Below are positions 52,385 to 63,207 of a stretch of 64,000 bases of DNA, one piece after another. Under the pieces are notes generated by a model. The model did not search any database. It saw only the letters and a list, made by a program, of their open reading frames with translations, and was not told the DNA's origin. The DNA is from Pantoea nemavictus. GTDB lineage: Bacteria > Pseudomonadota > Gammaproteobacteria > Enterobacterales > Enterobacteriaceae. The position numbers and the translations under genes were made by a program. Position 1 is the first letter of the stretch. Every line of letters starts with the position of its first letter. The DNA lies in the NCBI RefSeq assembly GCF_037479095.1, contig NZ_JBBGZW010000001.1:3906001-3970000 (forward strand), written 5' to 3'.

Positions 52385-53404
52385 ATGAAACCTGCCTTAC
52401 GTTTAGCCGGTGCATTGCTGTTGTCCTGTTGCGGACTCTCTGCACCTGCATTTGCCACAGAATATCCCCTGCCAGCCGATAACAGCCGTTTAATTGGTGA
52501 AAATACCCTGACCCTTGTGCCGGATGACAAACGGCCGCTAGAAAGCATTGCAGCGCGTTATAAGATAGGCATGCTCGGCATGCTGGAAGCGAATCCCGGT
52601 GTTGACCCGTGGCTACCGAAAGCAGGTACGCAATTAACCGTACCGCTGCAGATGCTGCTACCCGATGCGCCGCGTGAAGGCATCGTGATTAACCTTGCTG
52701 AACTGCGTCTCTACTACTATCCCAAAGATGAAGATCGTGTCGTTGTCTATCCGATAGGAATTGGCCAGTTAGGTGCAATGACACCCACCATGGTGACCAG
52801 CATCAGCCAGAAAATTCCTAATCCCACCTGGACGCCAACCACCAATATCCGCAAGCGTTATGCCAAAGAGGGCATTACGTTGCCGGGCGTAGTACCGGCA
52901 GGGCCAGATAACCCAATGGGGCTGTTCGCCATGCGTCTGGCACGCGGAACGGGCCAGTATTTGATTCATGGCACCAACGCCGATTTTGGTATCGGCATGC
53001 GCGTGAGCTCCGGCTGCATTCGCCTGCGTCCTGATGACATTGAAGCCCTGTTTAACAGCGTGCCGAAAGGTACCCGCGTGCAGGTGATCAATCAGCCAGT
53101 CAAATACGCGATTGAGCCGGACGGAAAGCGTTACGTTGAAGTGCATCAGCCATTGTCACGTAATGACAAGGACGATCCGCAAACCATGCCCATAGCGCAG
53201 TCTGCGCAGCTTAAAGCTTTCACTCACAGCGCTAAGAGCGATACGGCGTTGATTAAGGAGGCGATAGTACGACGTTCAGGCATGCCGGTGTTAGTGAGCA
53301 GCGGAGAACCGGTAACGGATGAGAGCACATTGCCAGCGGAGCAGGGGAAGCGTGCTGAGCAAGCCAGCATTGATGAAGTGAAAGGTGCGGAAGCTCAACC
53401 TTGA
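52385..53404 (+). CDS. ldtE: L,D-transpeptidase LdtE (YnhG)
   Basis: Forms 3-3 (Dap-Dap) cross-links in peptidoglycan. A 339-residue periplasmic enzyme: signal peptide ending APAFA, a LysM-like segment (LESIAARYKIGMLGMLEANPGVDPWLPKAGTQLTVP), then a YkuD domain with His195 in LIHGTN and catalytic Cys211 in RVSSGCIRL. The motif reads SSGC where many relatives have SHGC. The start MKPALRLAGALL (52385) begins the signal peptide. A 90-residue polar C-tail follows the domain. It sits beside lpp, which other Ldts attach to peptidoglycan. Confidence 0.93.
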   Translation: MKPALRLAGALLLSCCGLSAPAFATEYPLPADNSRLIGENTLTLVPDDKRPLESIAARYKIGMLGMLEANPGVDPWLPKAGTQLTVPLQMLLPDAPREGIVINLAELRLYYYPKDEDRVVVYPIGIGQLGAMTPTMVTSISQKIPNPTWTPTTNIRKRYAKEGITLPGVVPAGPDNPMGLFAMRLARGTGQYLIHGTNADFGIGMRVSSGCIRLRPDDIEALFNSVPKGTRVQVINQPVKYAIEPDGKRYVEVHQPLSRNDKDDPQTMPIAQSAQLKAFTHSAKSDTALIKEAIVRRSGMPVLVSSGEPVTDESTLPAEQGKRAEQASIDEVKGAEAQP

Positions 53405-53434
53405 ATTCGGACCAGTGCAACGCAGAATCAGGAC

Positions 53435-53466
53435 AAAAAAAATGGTGCCACAAGGGCACCATTTTT
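53435..53466. terminator. Bidirectional terminator between ldtE and lpp
   Basis: AATGGTGCC / GGCACCATT stem with an ACAAG loop; A-run on one side and T-run on the other, so it serves both genes. For lpp it begins 14 bp after the stop. Confidence 0.88.
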
Positions 53467-53479
53467 CAAACCAGAACTC

Positions 53480-53719
<240 letters not shown>

Positions 53720-53753
53720 TTATACCCTCTAGATTGAGTTAATCTCCATGTAG

Positions 53754-53767
53754 CGTTACAAGTATTA
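53754..53767 (-). promoter_or_regulatory. lpp promoter -10 and transcript start
   Basis: On the minus strand TAATAC (53762-53767) precedes GCTACATGGAG, the known lpp mRNA start in E. coli, giving a 38-nt leader that is almost identical to E. coli. Very AT-rich DNA lies upstream to about 53950, as at the E. coli lpp promoter. I see no gene in 53768-53971. Confidence 0.82.
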
Positions 53768-53971
53768 CACAAAGCTTTTTGAGTTGAGAATAAATTTTTG
53801 ATGAGAACATGCTTAAATTTGATCGTTCGCTCAAAGAAACAGCATTTCGCAGAAGATGATGAAAATAATTAGCTAAAACAGAGAGATTTAATCGGACTAA
53901 CCTTAATCATACGAGATTTTGAATAGTTAATTTCGATTGGAAATTTCCGATATTTGTATTACCCGATCAAT

Positions 53972-54000
53972 AAAAAAAGCGCCTGGAAAAGGCGCTTTTT
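53972..54000 (-). terminator. Terminator after pykF
   Basis: AAAAAGCGCC / GGCGCTTTTT stem with a TGGAAAA loop, 22 bp past the pykF stop on the minus strand. Confidence 0.85.
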
Positions 54001-54021
54001 AAATAAAAATTCAGTTGCTAA

Positions 54022-55434
54022 TCAGATGACATGTACGGAAGCGGTATTTGTCGTTCCGCTTGGTACTAACGCACCTGAAACCATTACCACAACATCGCCT
54101 TTCTGCGCATATCCGCTTTCCAGCGCCATTTCTTTACCAATGCGGTAGAAATCATCAGTTGAAGCAATTTCTTTCACCAGATGGGTTTCGATACCTTTGC
54201 TCAGAATCAGCTGGCGCGCAGTGGTTTCGTTGGTAGTCAGTGCCAAAATGGTGGCATCCGGGAAATATTTACGGATGGCTTTAGCTGATTTACCGCCTTC
54301 AGTGGCTACAACAATCAGTGGTGCTTCCAGTTTTTCTGCAGTCTCAACCGCACCGCGGCACACAGCTTCTGTGATGCGCAGTTTACGGGAATCCTGCAGT
54401 GAATCGATGCGAGATTTCATCACGCGATCGGTACGCTCACAGATGGTCGCCATGATGGTGACCGACTCCAGCGGATAACGGCCTTTTGCACTCTCACCAG
54501 ACAACATCACCGCATCGGTGCCATCAAGGATGGCGTTGGCTACGTCGCCGGCTTCTGCGCGGGTAGGGCGTGGGTTCTTGATCATGGAATCCAGCATCTG
54601 CGTAGCGGTGATAACTACTTTGCGTGCTTTATTACATTTCTTAATCATCATCTTCTGCGCGAAGATCACTTCTTCTACCGGGATCTCAACGCCGAGGTCA
54701 CCACGAGCAACCATGATGCCGTCAGATGCTTCGAGAATTTCGTCGAAGTTGTTCAGGCCTTCCTGATTCTCGATTTTTGAGATGATCTGGATGTGCTCGC
54801 CGCCGTTTGCCTTCAGATGCTCACGAATTTCCAGCACGTCAGAACGCTTACGGATAAAGGAGGCCGCGACGAAATCAACATTTTGCTCGCAACCAAAGAT
54901 CAGGTCACGCTTGTCTTTTTCTGCCAGAGCAGGCAGCTGAATGGAGACGCCTGGCAGGTTAACGCCTTTGTTCTCGCCCAGGTCGCCGTTGTTCAGCACG
55001 TTACACACTACGGTGTTTTCAGTCACTTCAGTGACCTGCATACCAATCAAACCATCGTCGACCAGTACGGTGTTACCGATTTTCAAATCTTCAGTGAAAC
55101 CGGCGTAGGTCACGGCAACGCGTTCGCTGTTACCAATCACGGATTGGTCGGTGGTGAACGTGAAGGTTTGTCCGGCTTTCAACGAAACATCGTTGCCGCC
55201 TTCCAGTTTCATGGTGCGAATTTCCGGACCTTTAGTGTCCAGCAGAATAGCGGCCTGACGACCGGTTTTTTCCATAACGGCACGCATATTCGTGATGCGT
55301 TGACCATGTTCAGCATAATCCCCGTGCGAGAAGTTCAGGCGCATTACGTTCATGCCTGCTTCCAGCAGTTGGGTCAGCATCTCTTCAGATTCGGTTTTTG
55401 GACCGATAGTACAAACGATTTTGGTCTTTTTCAT
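54022..55434 (-). CDS. pykF: Pyruvate kinase I (fructose-1,6-bisphosphate activated)
   Basis: Converts PEP and ADP to pyruvate and ATP. A 470-residue enzyme, the same length as E. coli Pyk[32 protein letters not shown], active-site [30 protein letters not shown], and the substrate/cation motif [26 protein letters not shown]. The C-terminal allosteric domain ends [12 protein letters not shown] Cra site and promoter lie about 215-250 bp upstream, implying a long leader. Opposes PpsA, encoded in the same window. Confidence 0.97.
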   Translation of the reverse strand: MKKTKIVCTIGPKTESEEMLTQLLEAGMNVMRLNFSHGDYAEHGQRITNMRAVMEKTGRQAAILLDTKGPEIRTMKLEGGNDVSLKAGQTFTFTTDQSVIGNSERVAVTYAGFTEDLKIGNTVLVDDGLIGMQVTEVTENTVVCNVLNNGDLGENKGVNLPGVSIQLPALAEKDKRDLIFGCEQNVDFVAASFIRKRSDVLEIREHLKANGGEHIQIISKIENQEGLNNFDEILEASDGIMVARGDLGVEIPVEEVIFAQKMMIKKCNKARKVVITATQMLDSMIKNPRPTRAEAGDVANAILDGTDAVMLSGESAKGRYPLESVTIMATICERTDRVMKSRIDSLQDSRKLRITEAVCRGAVETAEKLEAPLIVVATEGGKSAKAIRKYFPDATILALTTNETTARQLILSKGIETHLVKEIASTDDFYRIGKEMALESGYAQKGDVVVMVSGALVPSGTTNTASVHVI

Positions 55435-55646
55435 GTCAGGTTTTCTATAAGTTGTGATGGATGATAAAGGTCGGGATTCGATGCACTGGGCACCGAAGTG
55501 AGAATATTTATGGTGTTGGAACGGATTTCACAGAAATAAGAATAGGAGACGAAAGCAAAGCGTGCAGAGAAGTTATGCAGTACGCGAGGGAACTGACCGA
55601 GCAGTGTTGCGCAAATCATTTGAGTTGTTTGCATAGGCACGTTAGC

Positions 55647-55684
55647 GCTGAAACCTTTCAGGTGGAACAACGCGGCATAGTATA
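55647..55684 (-). promoter_or_regulatory. pykF promoter with Cra operator
   Basis: GCTGAAACCTTTCA (55647-55660) fits the Cra consensus at all 14 positions. On the minus strand a -10 TATACT (55679-55684) lies just upstream, so Cra would sit over the start of transcription and repress, as known for E. coli pykF. The leader 55435-55646 contains no gene that I can see. Confidence 0.75.
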
Positions 55685-55775
55685 GTCGCTAAGTATGCGA
55701 AAACCAATATAAAAGCGGCGTAAGAAAGACGATGCAGATCAAGAAAAGAATGTTGCGCAAGGAGATAAAACAGAG

Positions 55776-55852
55776 TGGTGCGCTCTAATGGACTCGAACC
55801 ATCGACCCCCACCATGTCAAGGTGGTGCTCTAACCAACTGAGCTAAGAGCGC
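55776..55852 (-). tRNA. tRNA-Val (GAC), copy 3 of transcript order
   Basis: A 77-nt tRNA with encoded CCA. Acceptor GCGCTCT/AGAGCGC, D-arm TAGCTCAGTTGGTTAGAGC, anticodon loop TTGACAT (GAC), T-arm GGTTCGAGTCC. It is identical in sequence to the copy at 55952. Confidence 0.97.
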
Positions 55853-55871
55853 ATTCAGGAAATTCAATAAT

Positions 55872-55948
55872 TGGTGCGTCCGAGTGGACTCGAACCACCG
55901 ACCCCCACCATGTCAAGGTGGTGCTCTAACCAACTGAGCTACGGACGC
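55872..55948 (-). tRNA. valW: tRNA-Val (GAC), copy 2, valW-type acceptor stem
   Basis: Same body and GAC anticodon as its neighbours, but acceptor GCGTCCG/CGGACGC and a T-stem with compensating changes. Matches E. coli valW as I remember it. It lies 19 bp from copy 3. Confidence 0.97.
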
Positions 55949-55951
55949 ACT

Positions 55952-56028
55952 TGGTGCGCTCTAATGGACTCGAACCATCGACCCCCACCATGTCAAGGTG
56001 GTGCTCTAACCAACTGAGCTAAGAGCGC
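55952..56028 (-). tRNA. tRNA-Val (GAC), copy 1
   Basis: A 77-nt tRNA identical to the copy at 55776-55852. It is first in the transcript and only 3 bp from copy 2, so all three are cut from one precursor. Confidence 0.97.
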
Positions 56029-56058
56029 AACATGCTGTCAGGGCGACAGCGGGGACGA

Positions 56059-56087
56059 ATATTAACGGCAGGCCGTGAAGCTGGCAA
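56059..56087 (-). promoter_or_regulatory. Promoter of the tRNA-Val operon
   Basis: On the minus strand TTGCCA, a 17-bp spacer, then TAATAT (56059-56064), followed by a GC-rich discriminator (CGTCCCCGC) typical of stringently controlled stable-RNA promoters. Confidence 0.8.
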
Positions 56088-56181
56088 GGGGAAAAAGTGT
56101 TTTTCCCCTACGACTGACCAGCAACTGTGCTATGCGTCGTTTTTTTAGCCGTTGCCTGCCAATTAATGTGCGTTCAGTCAC

Positions 56182-57555
56182 TTAGCGTGCGGCGCGGGCC
56201 AGGATCACCTGAGCGGGTAAGCGCTGCAAACGTCGGATACGCCAAATCATCATTACGGCCGCCGAGGTCAGGCCGATAATAAAGCCGCACCAGAAACCAG
56301 CTGGACCGAGCTTTGGCAGCACCCAATCAGTCATCGCCAGCACATAGCCCACCGGCAAACCCAATACCCAATAGGCAATAAAGGTGATGAAGAAGATCGA
56401 TCGCGTATCTTTGTAGCCACGTAAAATACCGCTGCCAATCACCTGAATCGAATCCGAGAACTGATAGATCGCGGCCAGCAGCATCAGTTGCGCGGCCAGA
56501 GTTATCACTTCCGGATTAGCGGTATAGAGTCCGGCGATATCATGACGGAAAATCACGGTAAACAGCGCGGTGATCGCCGCCATACTTATGCCAACCCCTT
56601 GCCCGGTCCACGCGGCGACGCGCGCCTGTTCGGCCGAACCCTGGCCGAGTCGATAGCCAACGCGAATGGTGGTCGCCACGCCAAGCGACAGCGGCAACAC
56701 AAACATCAAAGAGCTAAAGTTAAGCGCAATCTGGTGTCCAGCCACCTTCACAATGCCGAGCGGTGATACCAGCAGTGCTACCACAGCAAACAGCGTAACC
56801 TCGAAGAACAGCGCTAAAGCCACCGGCAAACCCAGCGTGAACAGCCGGGATAAAATGGCGCGAGAGGGTGGGGACCAGCGAGTTTTCATGCTAATATCGC
56901 GCATGCTTGCCATGCGTTTCACCCAGAAGCGCATCACAAGGAACATCACCCAATAGACTGAAGCCGTTGCCACACCGCAGCCCACGCCGCCTAAAGCCGG
57001 CATACCAAAATGACCGTAAATGAACACATAGTTGAGCGGAATGTTCACCATCAGGCCGAGGAAACCCAACAGCATCGCCGGTTTAGTTTTCGACAGCCCT
57101 TCACACTGGTTGCGCATCACCTGGAACAGCAGGTAACCCGGCGCCCCCCAAAGCAACGCATGCAGATATCCTTCAGCTTTGGCGGCCAATTCAGGATCGA
57201 TATCATGCATGGTGTTAATCAGATAACCGGCGTTCCACAGCACCACCATGATTAATAGCGCGACACCCATTGCCATCCAGTATCCCTGGCGCACTTGTTC
57301 CGCGATACGCTCGCGTCGTCCCGATCCGTTGAGTTGCGCAACGGTAGGCGTCAAAGCCAGTAGAAGACCATGACCAAACAGAATGGCGGGAAGCCAGATA
57401 GAGGTGCCGACAGCAACGGCGGCCATATCCGTGGCGCTTACCGCACCGGCCATAACAGTATCTACGAAACCCATCGCGGTCTGTGCCACCTGAGCAAGGA
57501 TGACCGGGATCGCGAGGGCCAGCAATTGACGCGCTTCTGTAAAATACTTCTGCAC
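56182..57555 (-). CDS. mdtK: MATE multidrug efflux transporter MdtK (NorM/YdhE)
   Basis: Inner-membrane Na+ or H+-coupled exporter of drugs such as fluoroquinolones and cationic dyes. A 457-residue MATE protein with twelve predicted segments in two halves: [43 protein letters not shown] in the first and [26 protein letters not shown] in the second. ATG 57555 begins [17 protein letters not shown]. It is divergent from ribC, an arrangement kept in E. coli. A symmetric AGGGGAAAAA/TTTTTCCCCT element lies 75 bp past its stop. Confidence 0.95.
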   Translation of the reverse strand: MQKYFTEARQLLALAIPVILAQVAQTAMGFVDTVMAGAVSATDMAAVAVGTSIWLPAILFGHGLLLALTPTVAQLNGSGRRERIAEQVRQGYWMAMGVALLIMVVLWNAGYLINTMHDIDPELAAKAEGYLHALLWGAPGYLLFQVMRNQCEGLSKTKPAMLLGFLGLMVNIPLNYVFIYGHFGMPALGGVGCGVATASVYWVMFLVMRFWVKRMASMRDISMKTRWSPPSRAILSRLFTLGLPVALALFFEVTLFAVVALLVSPLGIVKVAGHQIALNFSSLMFVLPLSLGVATTIRVGYRLGQGSAEQARVAAWTGQGVGISMAAITALFTVIFRHDIAGLYTANPEVITLAAQLMLLAAIYQFSDSIQVIGSGILRGYKDTRSIFFITFIAYWVLGLPVGYVLAMTDWVLPKLGPAGFWCGFIIGLTSAAVMMIWRIRRLQRLPAQVILARAAR

Positions 57556-57752
57556 GTAACACCTGCTTAATTAAAGAAGAGAGTGGGAGAAATCCCCATA
57601 GAATGCGCGGCATAGTGTAGCGGCAGCATTGGCATCCGCCAAACGTTGATCGCATTTTGTTTAGCAATTTGTGTAAAGTTTGAACTCCGCCAAATTAAGC
57701 TGTGGCCGGTAAGCTGTGATAAACTGACGCAAACTTTGCAGAGGCTGAGATT

Positions 57753-58397
57753 ATGTTTACTGGAATTGTGCAAGGCACGGCTGAAATTGTCGGCATTGAA
57801 GAAAAAGATCTGTTTCGTACGCATATTGTACGTTTGCCGGAAGAACTGTTACCCGGCCTGGCGTTGGGCGCATCGGTGGCGCACAACGGCTGCTGCCTGA
57901 CGGTGACGGCGATTGATGGCGATCGTGTGAGTTTCGATCTGATCAAAGAAACGTTGCGCATTACCAACCTGGGTGAATTAAAGGTTGGTGACGTAGTGAA
58001 TATTGAACGTGCGGCAAAGTTTAGTGATGAAATTGGCGGTCATTTAATGTCTGGTCATATTATGACCACGGCGGAAATCTGCAAAATTATCCAGTCAGAA
58101 AATAATCGCGAAATCTGGTTTAAATTACAGGACGCCACGCAGATCAAATATATTCTGCATAAAGGCTTTGTCGGCATCGATGGAATAAGTCTGACGGTGG
58201 GCGACGTCACTAAAAGCAAATTCTGTGTCCATCTGATTCCGGAAACGCTGGAGCGTACCACTCTGGGTGCGAAGAAGTTCGGGCAGAAGGTCAATATTGA
58301 AATTGATCCTCATACTCAGGCAATTGTGGAAACGGTTGAGCGTGTGCTGGCACAGCGTGAAGTGGTGGCTCTGGCGCAGGCTGATAACGCAGAATAG
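57753..58397 (+). CDS. ribC: Riboflavin synthase (alpha chain)
   Basis: Dismutates two 6,7-dimethyl-8-ribityllumazine molecules to riboflavin. A 214-residue protein made of two similar lumazine-binding barrels: [17 protein letters not shown] with [11 protein letters not shown], then [14 protein letters not shown] with [12 protein letters not shown]. The helical C-terminus is [19 protein letters not shown]. coli calls this gene ribC; other species use ribE. ATG 57753 follows CAGAGG. No FMN riboswitch is visible in the 197-bp upstream gap. Confidence 0.95.
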   Translation: MFTGIVQGTAEIVGIEEKDLFRTHIVRLPEELLPGLALGASVAHNGCCLTVTAIDGDRVSFDLIKETLRITNLGELKVGDVVNIERAAKFSDEIGGHLMSGHIMTTAEICKIIQSENNREIWFKLQDATQIKYILHKGFVGIDGISLTVGDVTKSKFCVHLIPETLERTTLGAKKFGQKVNIEIDPHTQAIVETVERVLAQREVVALAQADNAE

Positions 58398-58404
58398 CGG
58401 TGAT

Positions 58405-58430
58405 AAAAAAGGCGCCGAGTGGCGCCTTGA
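58405..58430. terminator. Bidirectional terminator between ribC and cfa
   Basis: AAGGCGCC / GGCGCCTT stem with a GAGT loop. Read on the minus strand it is followed by T6, so it is strongest for cfa, whose stop lies 19 bp away. Confidence 0.82.
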
Positions 58431-58448
58431 TTGACTTAATAACCTTTA

Positions 58449-59597
58449 TTAACGCGCAACGCGTAATCCGCCATCCTTGCCACGACTAAAGACTACCTGC
58501 CACAGCTGTATATCACGCGCGCGAAACGCACCGGCGCAGGCATTGAGATAATAGTCGAACATCCGTTTGAAACGTTCGCCATAGTTCTCGGCTAACTGCG
58601 GCCATGCTGTCTGAAAACGTTCATACCAGGCCATTAACGTTGTATCGTAATCCGCGCCAAAATTATGCCAATCTTCCATAACAAAATGTGGCTCACTGGC
58701 ATCGGCAATTTGCCGCACCGACGGCAGGCAACCATTCGGGAATATATATTTATCAATCCATGGATCGACGTTCATATCCGTGGTGAGGGCACCAATGGTG
58801 TGCAGCAAAAATATGCCGTCTGGCTTGAGATTGCGATCGGCAACATCAAAATAAGTGGCATAGTTTTTCGGCCCGACGTGTTCAAACATCCCGACGGAAA
58901 CAATACGATCATATTGATTATTGAGGTCGCGATAATCCTGCAACAAGATAGTGACATCTAACCCTTCGCAGCGTTGTTGTGCCAGTTTTTGCTGCTCGGC
59001 GGATATAGTGACACCCTGCACGGTTACCCCGTAATGGCGTGCCGCATATTCTGCCAGACCACCCCAACCACAGCCGATATCCAACAATGTCATGCCTGGT
59101 TCAAGTTGCAACTTGCGACAAATCATATCCAGTTTTGCTTGCTGCGCGTTTTCCAGGGTGTCAGCCTCTTTCCAGTAGCCACATGAATATTGCATGTAGG
59201 GATCAAGCATCAATGTGAAGAGATCATTACCGAGATCGTAATGTTCTTTACCGACAATCCAGGCTCGTTTCTTTGACTGCAAATTAGTGAGACGCGCTGC
59301 TGCAATTCGCAACGTATCTTTAAAATGCCGTGGTAATTGTTTATCCAGATGGTGTTTTAATACGCGGTGGAAGAACATGTCGAGTTGTTCGCACTCCCAC
59401 CAACCATCCATGTAACTTTCACCTAAACCGAGCGATCCTTCCTCAAGTACGCGTTTAAAAAAATCTGGATGCTTTACCTGAATATCCCAGGGACGAGTGC
59501 CATTAACTGCAATATCAGCGCGCTCTAGCAGTTCATTGACGATCCGAAACCAGTGGTTTTCTTCAAGGCTCACTTCTTCTATAACAGATGAACTCAT
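58449..59597 (-). CDS. cfa: Cyclopropane-fatty-acyl-phospholipid synthase
   Basis: Methylenates cis double bonds of membrane phospholipid acyl chains using S-adenosylmethionine, mainly in stationary phase or acid. A 382-residue enzyme: N-terminal domain with FKRVLEEGSLGLGESYMDGWWEC, SAM motif LLDIGCGWGGLAEYAA, catalytic-region CGYWKEAD and SVGMFEHVGPKNYATYF, and the C-terminal FRARDIQLWQVVFSRG. The start MSSSVIEE (59597) has GGAG upstream and matches E. coli; the codon at 59672 is not conserved. RpoS control is known for the family. Confidence 0.96.
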   Translation of the reverse strand: MSSSVIEEVSLEENHWFRIVNELLERADIAVNGTRPWDIQVKHPDFFKRVLEEGSLGLGESYMDGWWECEQLDMFFHRVLKHHLDKQLPRHFKDTLRIAAARLTNLQSKKRAWIVGKEHYDLGNDLFTLMLDPYMQYSCGYWKEADTLENAQQAKLDMICRKLQLEPGMTLLDIGCGWGGLAEYAARHYGVTVQGVTISAEQQKLAQQRCEGLDVTILLQDYRDLNNQYDRIVSVGMFEHVGPKNYATYFDVADRNLKPDGIFLLHTIGALTTDMNVDPWIDKYIFPNGCLPSVRQIADASEPHFVMEDWHNFGADYDTTLMAWYERFQTAWPQLAENYGERFKRMFDYYLNACAGAFRARDIQLWQVVFSRGKDGGLRVAR

Positions 59598-59825
59598 AGC
59601 TTCTCCATCACCTTCCGATCTGAACCTGAGAAAAAGAATAGCCAATTTCCCAAGACCTGTGAGAGAACTCACGGAAAATCCGTGCGCCAGAAATCCGACG
59701 TTTTACAGAGGTATGAATTTGATGAGAAAACATTGACGCAACACTGGAGTATCGTGCAGACGCCATCCCGCGACAGAGTCGCTAAAGGTATTACATTTAT
59801 ATTATTGATTTATAGCAGAAATACG

Positions 59826-59892
59826 GACCCACAGAGTATATGCTCACGTGGGTCAATATTCAACGGATTATCGTTAGTTTGCTAACGATAAT
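59826..59892. repeat. Two hairpins between punC and cfa
   Basis: GACCCAC/GTGGGTC (59826-59832 with 59848-59854) and a perfect 11-base stem ATTATCGTTAG/CTAACGATAAT (59867-59892). They follow the punC stop and precede the cfa promoter region on the minus strand. No T-run is present, so they may stabilise the punC mRNA end. The rest of 59598-59899 shows no gene. Confidence 0.55.
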
Positions 59893-59899
59893 CGTTGCC

Positions 59900-61102
59900 T
59901 TACTGATTATCTTCGCAGGGACGGGAAGTGTGGGCAATATCACTTTGTGCGCTTATTGCGCGTTGGCAGATGAAGCCGACCCATGCCAAAACGACCGTTG
60001 CCACCATCACTAACGTGGTGTTGAACAGCGCCTTCTCCAGCCCGGCTGATACCAACAGGCTGGCGGCGAAGCATAAACCTAACTGGAAAAGATTCTGCAA
60101 ACCCGCGGCTTTGCCGGTGGCGTGCGGGAAGGGCGCTAATGCGCTGGCGACAACAATCGGGTAGATGGCACCATTGGCCAACGCCATACCGCAGAAGGGC
60201 ATTAGCAACACAAACAGCGGGGCTGATGGCATCAGGGCAATCACAAACAGGCTCAGGATGCTCAGGCTATACACCACCAGCAACCACGGCAGTAGTTGTG
60301 CCCCCTGATAACGATTTAACATCGCCCGGCAGCCAAAGCCACCGATAAGGAAAGCAATGGTTTGAGGGATGTAACTCAGGCCAATATCGCCCGGCGTTAA
60401 ACCCGCAGCGGCGAGAATAAAGGGCGAACCTGTCAACCAGGCAAAGAAACTCGCTGAACAAGCGGAGTAAATTAATACATTGCCGCTGTAAACGCGGGTG
60501 CCCAGCAAGGTTAACCAGCCAGGTTGTTGGCCACTGGTGACTTTTTCGCGTTTCACTGTCGTTAACTGCAGGGTACCAATCAGTAATAGCAGCGCGATCA
60601 GCGTAAGCGCGATGAAAATACTGCGCCAGTGGAAATGGCTGATAAGCCACGCACCTAACAAAGGTGCCAGCGCTGGAGAGAGCGCAACCAGCGGCATAAT
60701 GGTGGCAAAGACTTTGTTCGCTTTCGCTTTAGGATAATGGTCCACCACCAGCGCTTGCCAGCTCACGGCTGCGGCGCAAACGCCAATCGCCTGTACGAAG
60801 CGCAGCGCCAGCATCAGGCGCACGTCAGTAACCCACAGCATCCCCAAACAGCCGAGCGCGAAAATGGCCAGGCCGGCAAGAAGAATGGGCTTGCGACCGT
60901 AACGATCCGACAACGGCCCCCAAAAAACCTGCGCGCAAGCAAAGCCGCCGAGAAACAGGCTCAGGCTGGCGCTGATGGTGCCCGGCGCGCTAGCAAAATC
61001 ACGCTGCATATCGCCAAAAGCAGGTAAATACATATCCGTGGCAAGAAAACCGAGCATACTGAGCACGGCAAGGTAAGGCATAAATGCTTTAGACGACAAC
61101 AT
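59900..61102 (-). CDS. punC: Purine nucleobase/nucleoside exporter PunC (YdhC), Bcr/CflA family MFS
   Basis: A 400-residue MFS protein with twelve predicted segments; motif [18 protein letters not shown] in loop 2-3, N-terminal [15 protein letters not shown] and [21 protein letters not shown]. The E. coli orthologue was linked to purine transport under control of PunR, which here too is divergent, 110 bp away. The adjacent purR fits a purine theme. ATG 61102 follows AAGAGAATC. Substrate assignment rests on orthology. Confidence 0.87.
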   Translation of the reverse strand: MLSSKAFMPYLAVLSMLGFLATDMYLPAFGDMQRDFASAPGTISASLSLFLGGFACAQVFWGPLSDRYGRKPILLAGLAIFALGCLGMLWVTDVRLMLALRFVQAIGVCAAAVSWQALVVDHYPKAKANKVFATIMPLVALSPALAPLLGAWLISHFHWRSIFIALTLIALLLLIGTLQLTTVKREKVTSGQQPGWLTLLGTRVYSGNVLIYSACSASFFAWLTGSPFILAAAGLTPGDIGLSYIPQTIAFLIGGFGCRAMLNRYQGAQLLPWLLVVYSLSILSLFVIALMPSAPLFVLLMPFCGMALANGAIYPIVVASALAPFPHATGKAAGLQNLFQLGLCFAASLLVSAGLEKALFNTTLVMVATVVLAWVGFICQRAISAQSDIAHTSRPCEDNQ

Positions 61103-61212
61103 GTTGATTCTCTTTTGGGCAGGTTGAACGGCGGGGAGTGTAAAAGGATGCAGCGCGCTTTGTGAAACGCTAATATTTGCACAGTGCTGTTAAAATTTTT
61201 GAAGGCAAATTT

Positions 61213-62124
61213 ATGTGGTCAGAATATGCACTTGAAGTGGTCGATGCCGTGGCGCGCACCGGTAGTTTTAGCGCAGCGGCGCAGGAGCTCCATCGCGTGC
61301 CCTCTGCTGTCAGCTATACGGTACGTCAGCTTGAAACCTGGCTGGCGGTGCCGCTGTTCGAACGTCAACATCGCGAGGTGGTAATGACGCCGGCCGGCGA
61401 ACATTTTGTGCGGGAGGGGCGGTCTGTTATCAAAAAAATGCTGGCAACGCGCAGGCAGTGCCAGCAGCTGGCCAATGGCTGGCGCGGTGAGTTAAGCATA
61501 GCCGTTGACTGCATTGTAAAACCGCAGCGCACCCGACAACTGGTAAAGGATTTCTATCGTCATTTTCCAGATATGGAGTTGATCATCAGCTTTGAGGTGT
61601 TCAATGGCGTGTGGGATGCCCTGGCTGACGGACGTGTTGATGTGGCGATTGGTGCCACTCAGGCGATCCCGGTCGGCGGGCGCTTTGCTTTTCAGGATAT
61701 GGGCGCGCTTAACTGGCGCTGCGTGGTGAGCCCCGATCATCCTTTGGTCAACAGTGAACTGCTGGATGATGAAACGCTGCGTGTGTGGCCATCCCTGGTG
61801 CTGGAAGACACCTCGCGTGCGCTGCCGCGTCGTATGACATGGACGCTGGATAATCAGCGGCGGCTGGTGGTGCCGGATTGGGAAGCCGGGCTGGAGTGCC
61901 TGCAGGCGGGATTGTGCGTCGGAATGGTGCCGGGTCATCTGGCGCGGCCGCTGCTGAATAATCACCGTTTGGTAGAATTGCCATTGCCGCAAGCCTTTCC
62001 GGATAGTCCGTGTTGCGTCAGCTGGGCTGAACAACGTGCGTCACCGGCACTGGAATGGTTACTGGTATATCTCGGGGATGCTGAAACGCTGAACCACGAA
62101 TGGCTCAGCGAAGTCTCGGTTTAG
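61213..62124 (+). CDS. punR: LysR-type regulator PunR (YdhB)
   Basis: A 303-residue LysR regulator: N-terminal winged HTH ([39 protein letters not shown]) and a periplasmic-binding-like effector domain. It starts [10 protein letters not shown] at 61213, matching E. coli YdhB; an in-frame codon at 61177 is not conserved. It is divergent from punC, the usual arrangement for a LysR regulator and its target. Its stop codon overlaps the purR stop by three bases, so punR and purR converge. Confidence 0.92.
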   Translation: MWSEYALEVVDAVARTGSFSAAAQELHRVPSAVSYTVRQLETWLAVPLFERQHREVVMTPAGEHFVREGRSVIKKMLATRRQCQQLANGWRGELSIAVDCIVKPQRTRQLVKDFYRHFPDMELIISFEVFNGVWDALADGRVDVAIGATQAIPVGGRFAFQDMGALNWRCVVSPDHPLVNSELLDDETLRVWPSLVLEDTSRALPRRMTWTLDNQRRLVVPDWEAGLECLQAGLCVGMVPGHLARPLLNNHRLVELPLPQAFPDSPCCVSWAEQRASPALEWLLVYLGDAETLNHEWLSEVSV

Positions 62125-63146
62125 CGGCGATAGTCGCGGAACGGGCCATCCGCCACTGAGCGACGCTCAATCAGCGTTGGCTGCACCTCAATGGTTTGCG
62201 GATCTTCGCGTTTACTGGTGATGCGATCCAATAGCATTTCCAGCGCTTTTTCACCCAGTTCGGCTTTCGGCTGGTGCACGGTCGTCAGGGCTGGAGTGAA
62301 ATAGCGCGCGTTGCGCACGTTGTCGTAACCAATTACCGAGATATCCTGTGGCACACGTAAACCCATCTCATCGGCGGCACAAATCGCGCCCATGGCCATG
62401 ATGTCGCCCCCGCAGAATACGGCGGTTGGCCGCTGTTTCTGGTTTAAAATCTGCTGCATCGCCTGGTAACCTGATTCAGGTTCAAAATCGCCCTGAACCA
62501 CCCATTCTGAACGTACCGCAATGCCCGCCTCGTTCATCGCCTGCAGGAAACCCGCGTGACGTCCGCCGCCGGTGTTGCGCTCCATCTGGCCGGGAATCGC
62601 GCCAATGTCGCGATGACCGCGTTCAATCAGATAACGCCCCGCGAGATAGCCACCCTGAAACGCGTTGTCCTGCACTGTATCGGTAAAATCACCGCGTGAA
62701 GCGCCCCAATCCATCACCACCATCGGGATATTGCGGTTCTCTTCCAGCATTTGCAGCAGATCGTCCGGATACTCAGAACACATCACCAGCAAACCATCGA
62801 CGCGTTTTTGCGCCATCATCGACAGATAAGCGCGCTGTTTCTGCAAATCGTTGTGCGCGTTGCCGAGAATCAGCGTATAGCCGCGATCGAAGCAGTGATT
62901 TTCTACCGCTTCAATAATTTCGGCAAAGTAGGGCGCTTCGCTCGACGTTGCCAGCAGGCCCAGAGTTTTGGTGTGATTCACTTTCAGACTACGCGCCACG
63001 GCACTTGGCGAGTAATGCAATTCTTTGATCGCTTCCCATACGGCGTTACGCGTCTCTTCCGCAACGAAACGCGTTTTGTTGATGACATGCGAAACCGTGG
63101 TGGTTGAAACACCGGCGCGCTTCGCGACATCTTTAATTGTTGCCAT
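62121..63146 (-). CDS. purR: Purine repressor PurR
   Basis: LacI-family repressor of purine biosynthesis with hypoxanthine/guanine as corepressor. A 341-residue protein, the same length as in E. coli: [36 protein letters not shown], hinge helix [11 protein letters not shown], and a periplasmic-binding-type core ending [14 protein letters not shown]. The start is ATG 63146 with AGGAG upstream; a longer in-frame reading to 63335 is not conserved. A PurR box 46 bp upstream suggests self-repression. Shares its 3' end with punR. Confidence 0.97.
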   Translation of the reverse strand: MATIKDVAKRAGVSTTTVSHVINKTRFVAEETRNAVWEAIKELHYSPSAVARSLKVNHTKTLGLLATSSEAPYFAEIIEAVENHCFDRGYTLILGNAHNDLQKQRAYLSMMAQKRVDGLLVMCSEYPDDLLQMLEENRNIPMVVMDWGASRGDFTDTVQDNAFQGGYLAGRYLIERGHRDIGAIPGQMERNTGGGRHAGFLQAMNEAGIAVRSEWVVQGDFEPESGYQAMQQILNQKQRPTAVFCGGDIMAMGAICAADEMGLRVPQDISVIGYDNVRNARYFTPALTTVHQPKAELGEKALEMLLDRITSKREDPQTIEVQPTLIERRSVADGPFRDYRR

Positions 63147-63191
63147 GAAAATGGTACTCCTGGGATTATCGCAACTTACTGATAAGTATAT

Positions 63192-63207
63192 TGTTAAACG
63201 TTTGCGT
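63192..63207 (-). promoter_or_regulatory. PurR box upstream of purR
   Basis: On the minus strand ACGCAAACGTTTAACA has the twelve core bases of the PurR consensus with a degenerate last arm. Autoregulation of purR is established in E. coli. Confidence 0.65.

Noticed and set aside
57727..57740. PurR box before ribC (ACGCAAACTTTGCA)
   Set aside because: The second half is shifted by one base relative to the consensus, so the symmetry of a PurR site is lost.
57556..57752. FMN riboswitch before ribC
   Set aside because: The conserved RFN core (AGGGGC...) is not present and the gap is short.
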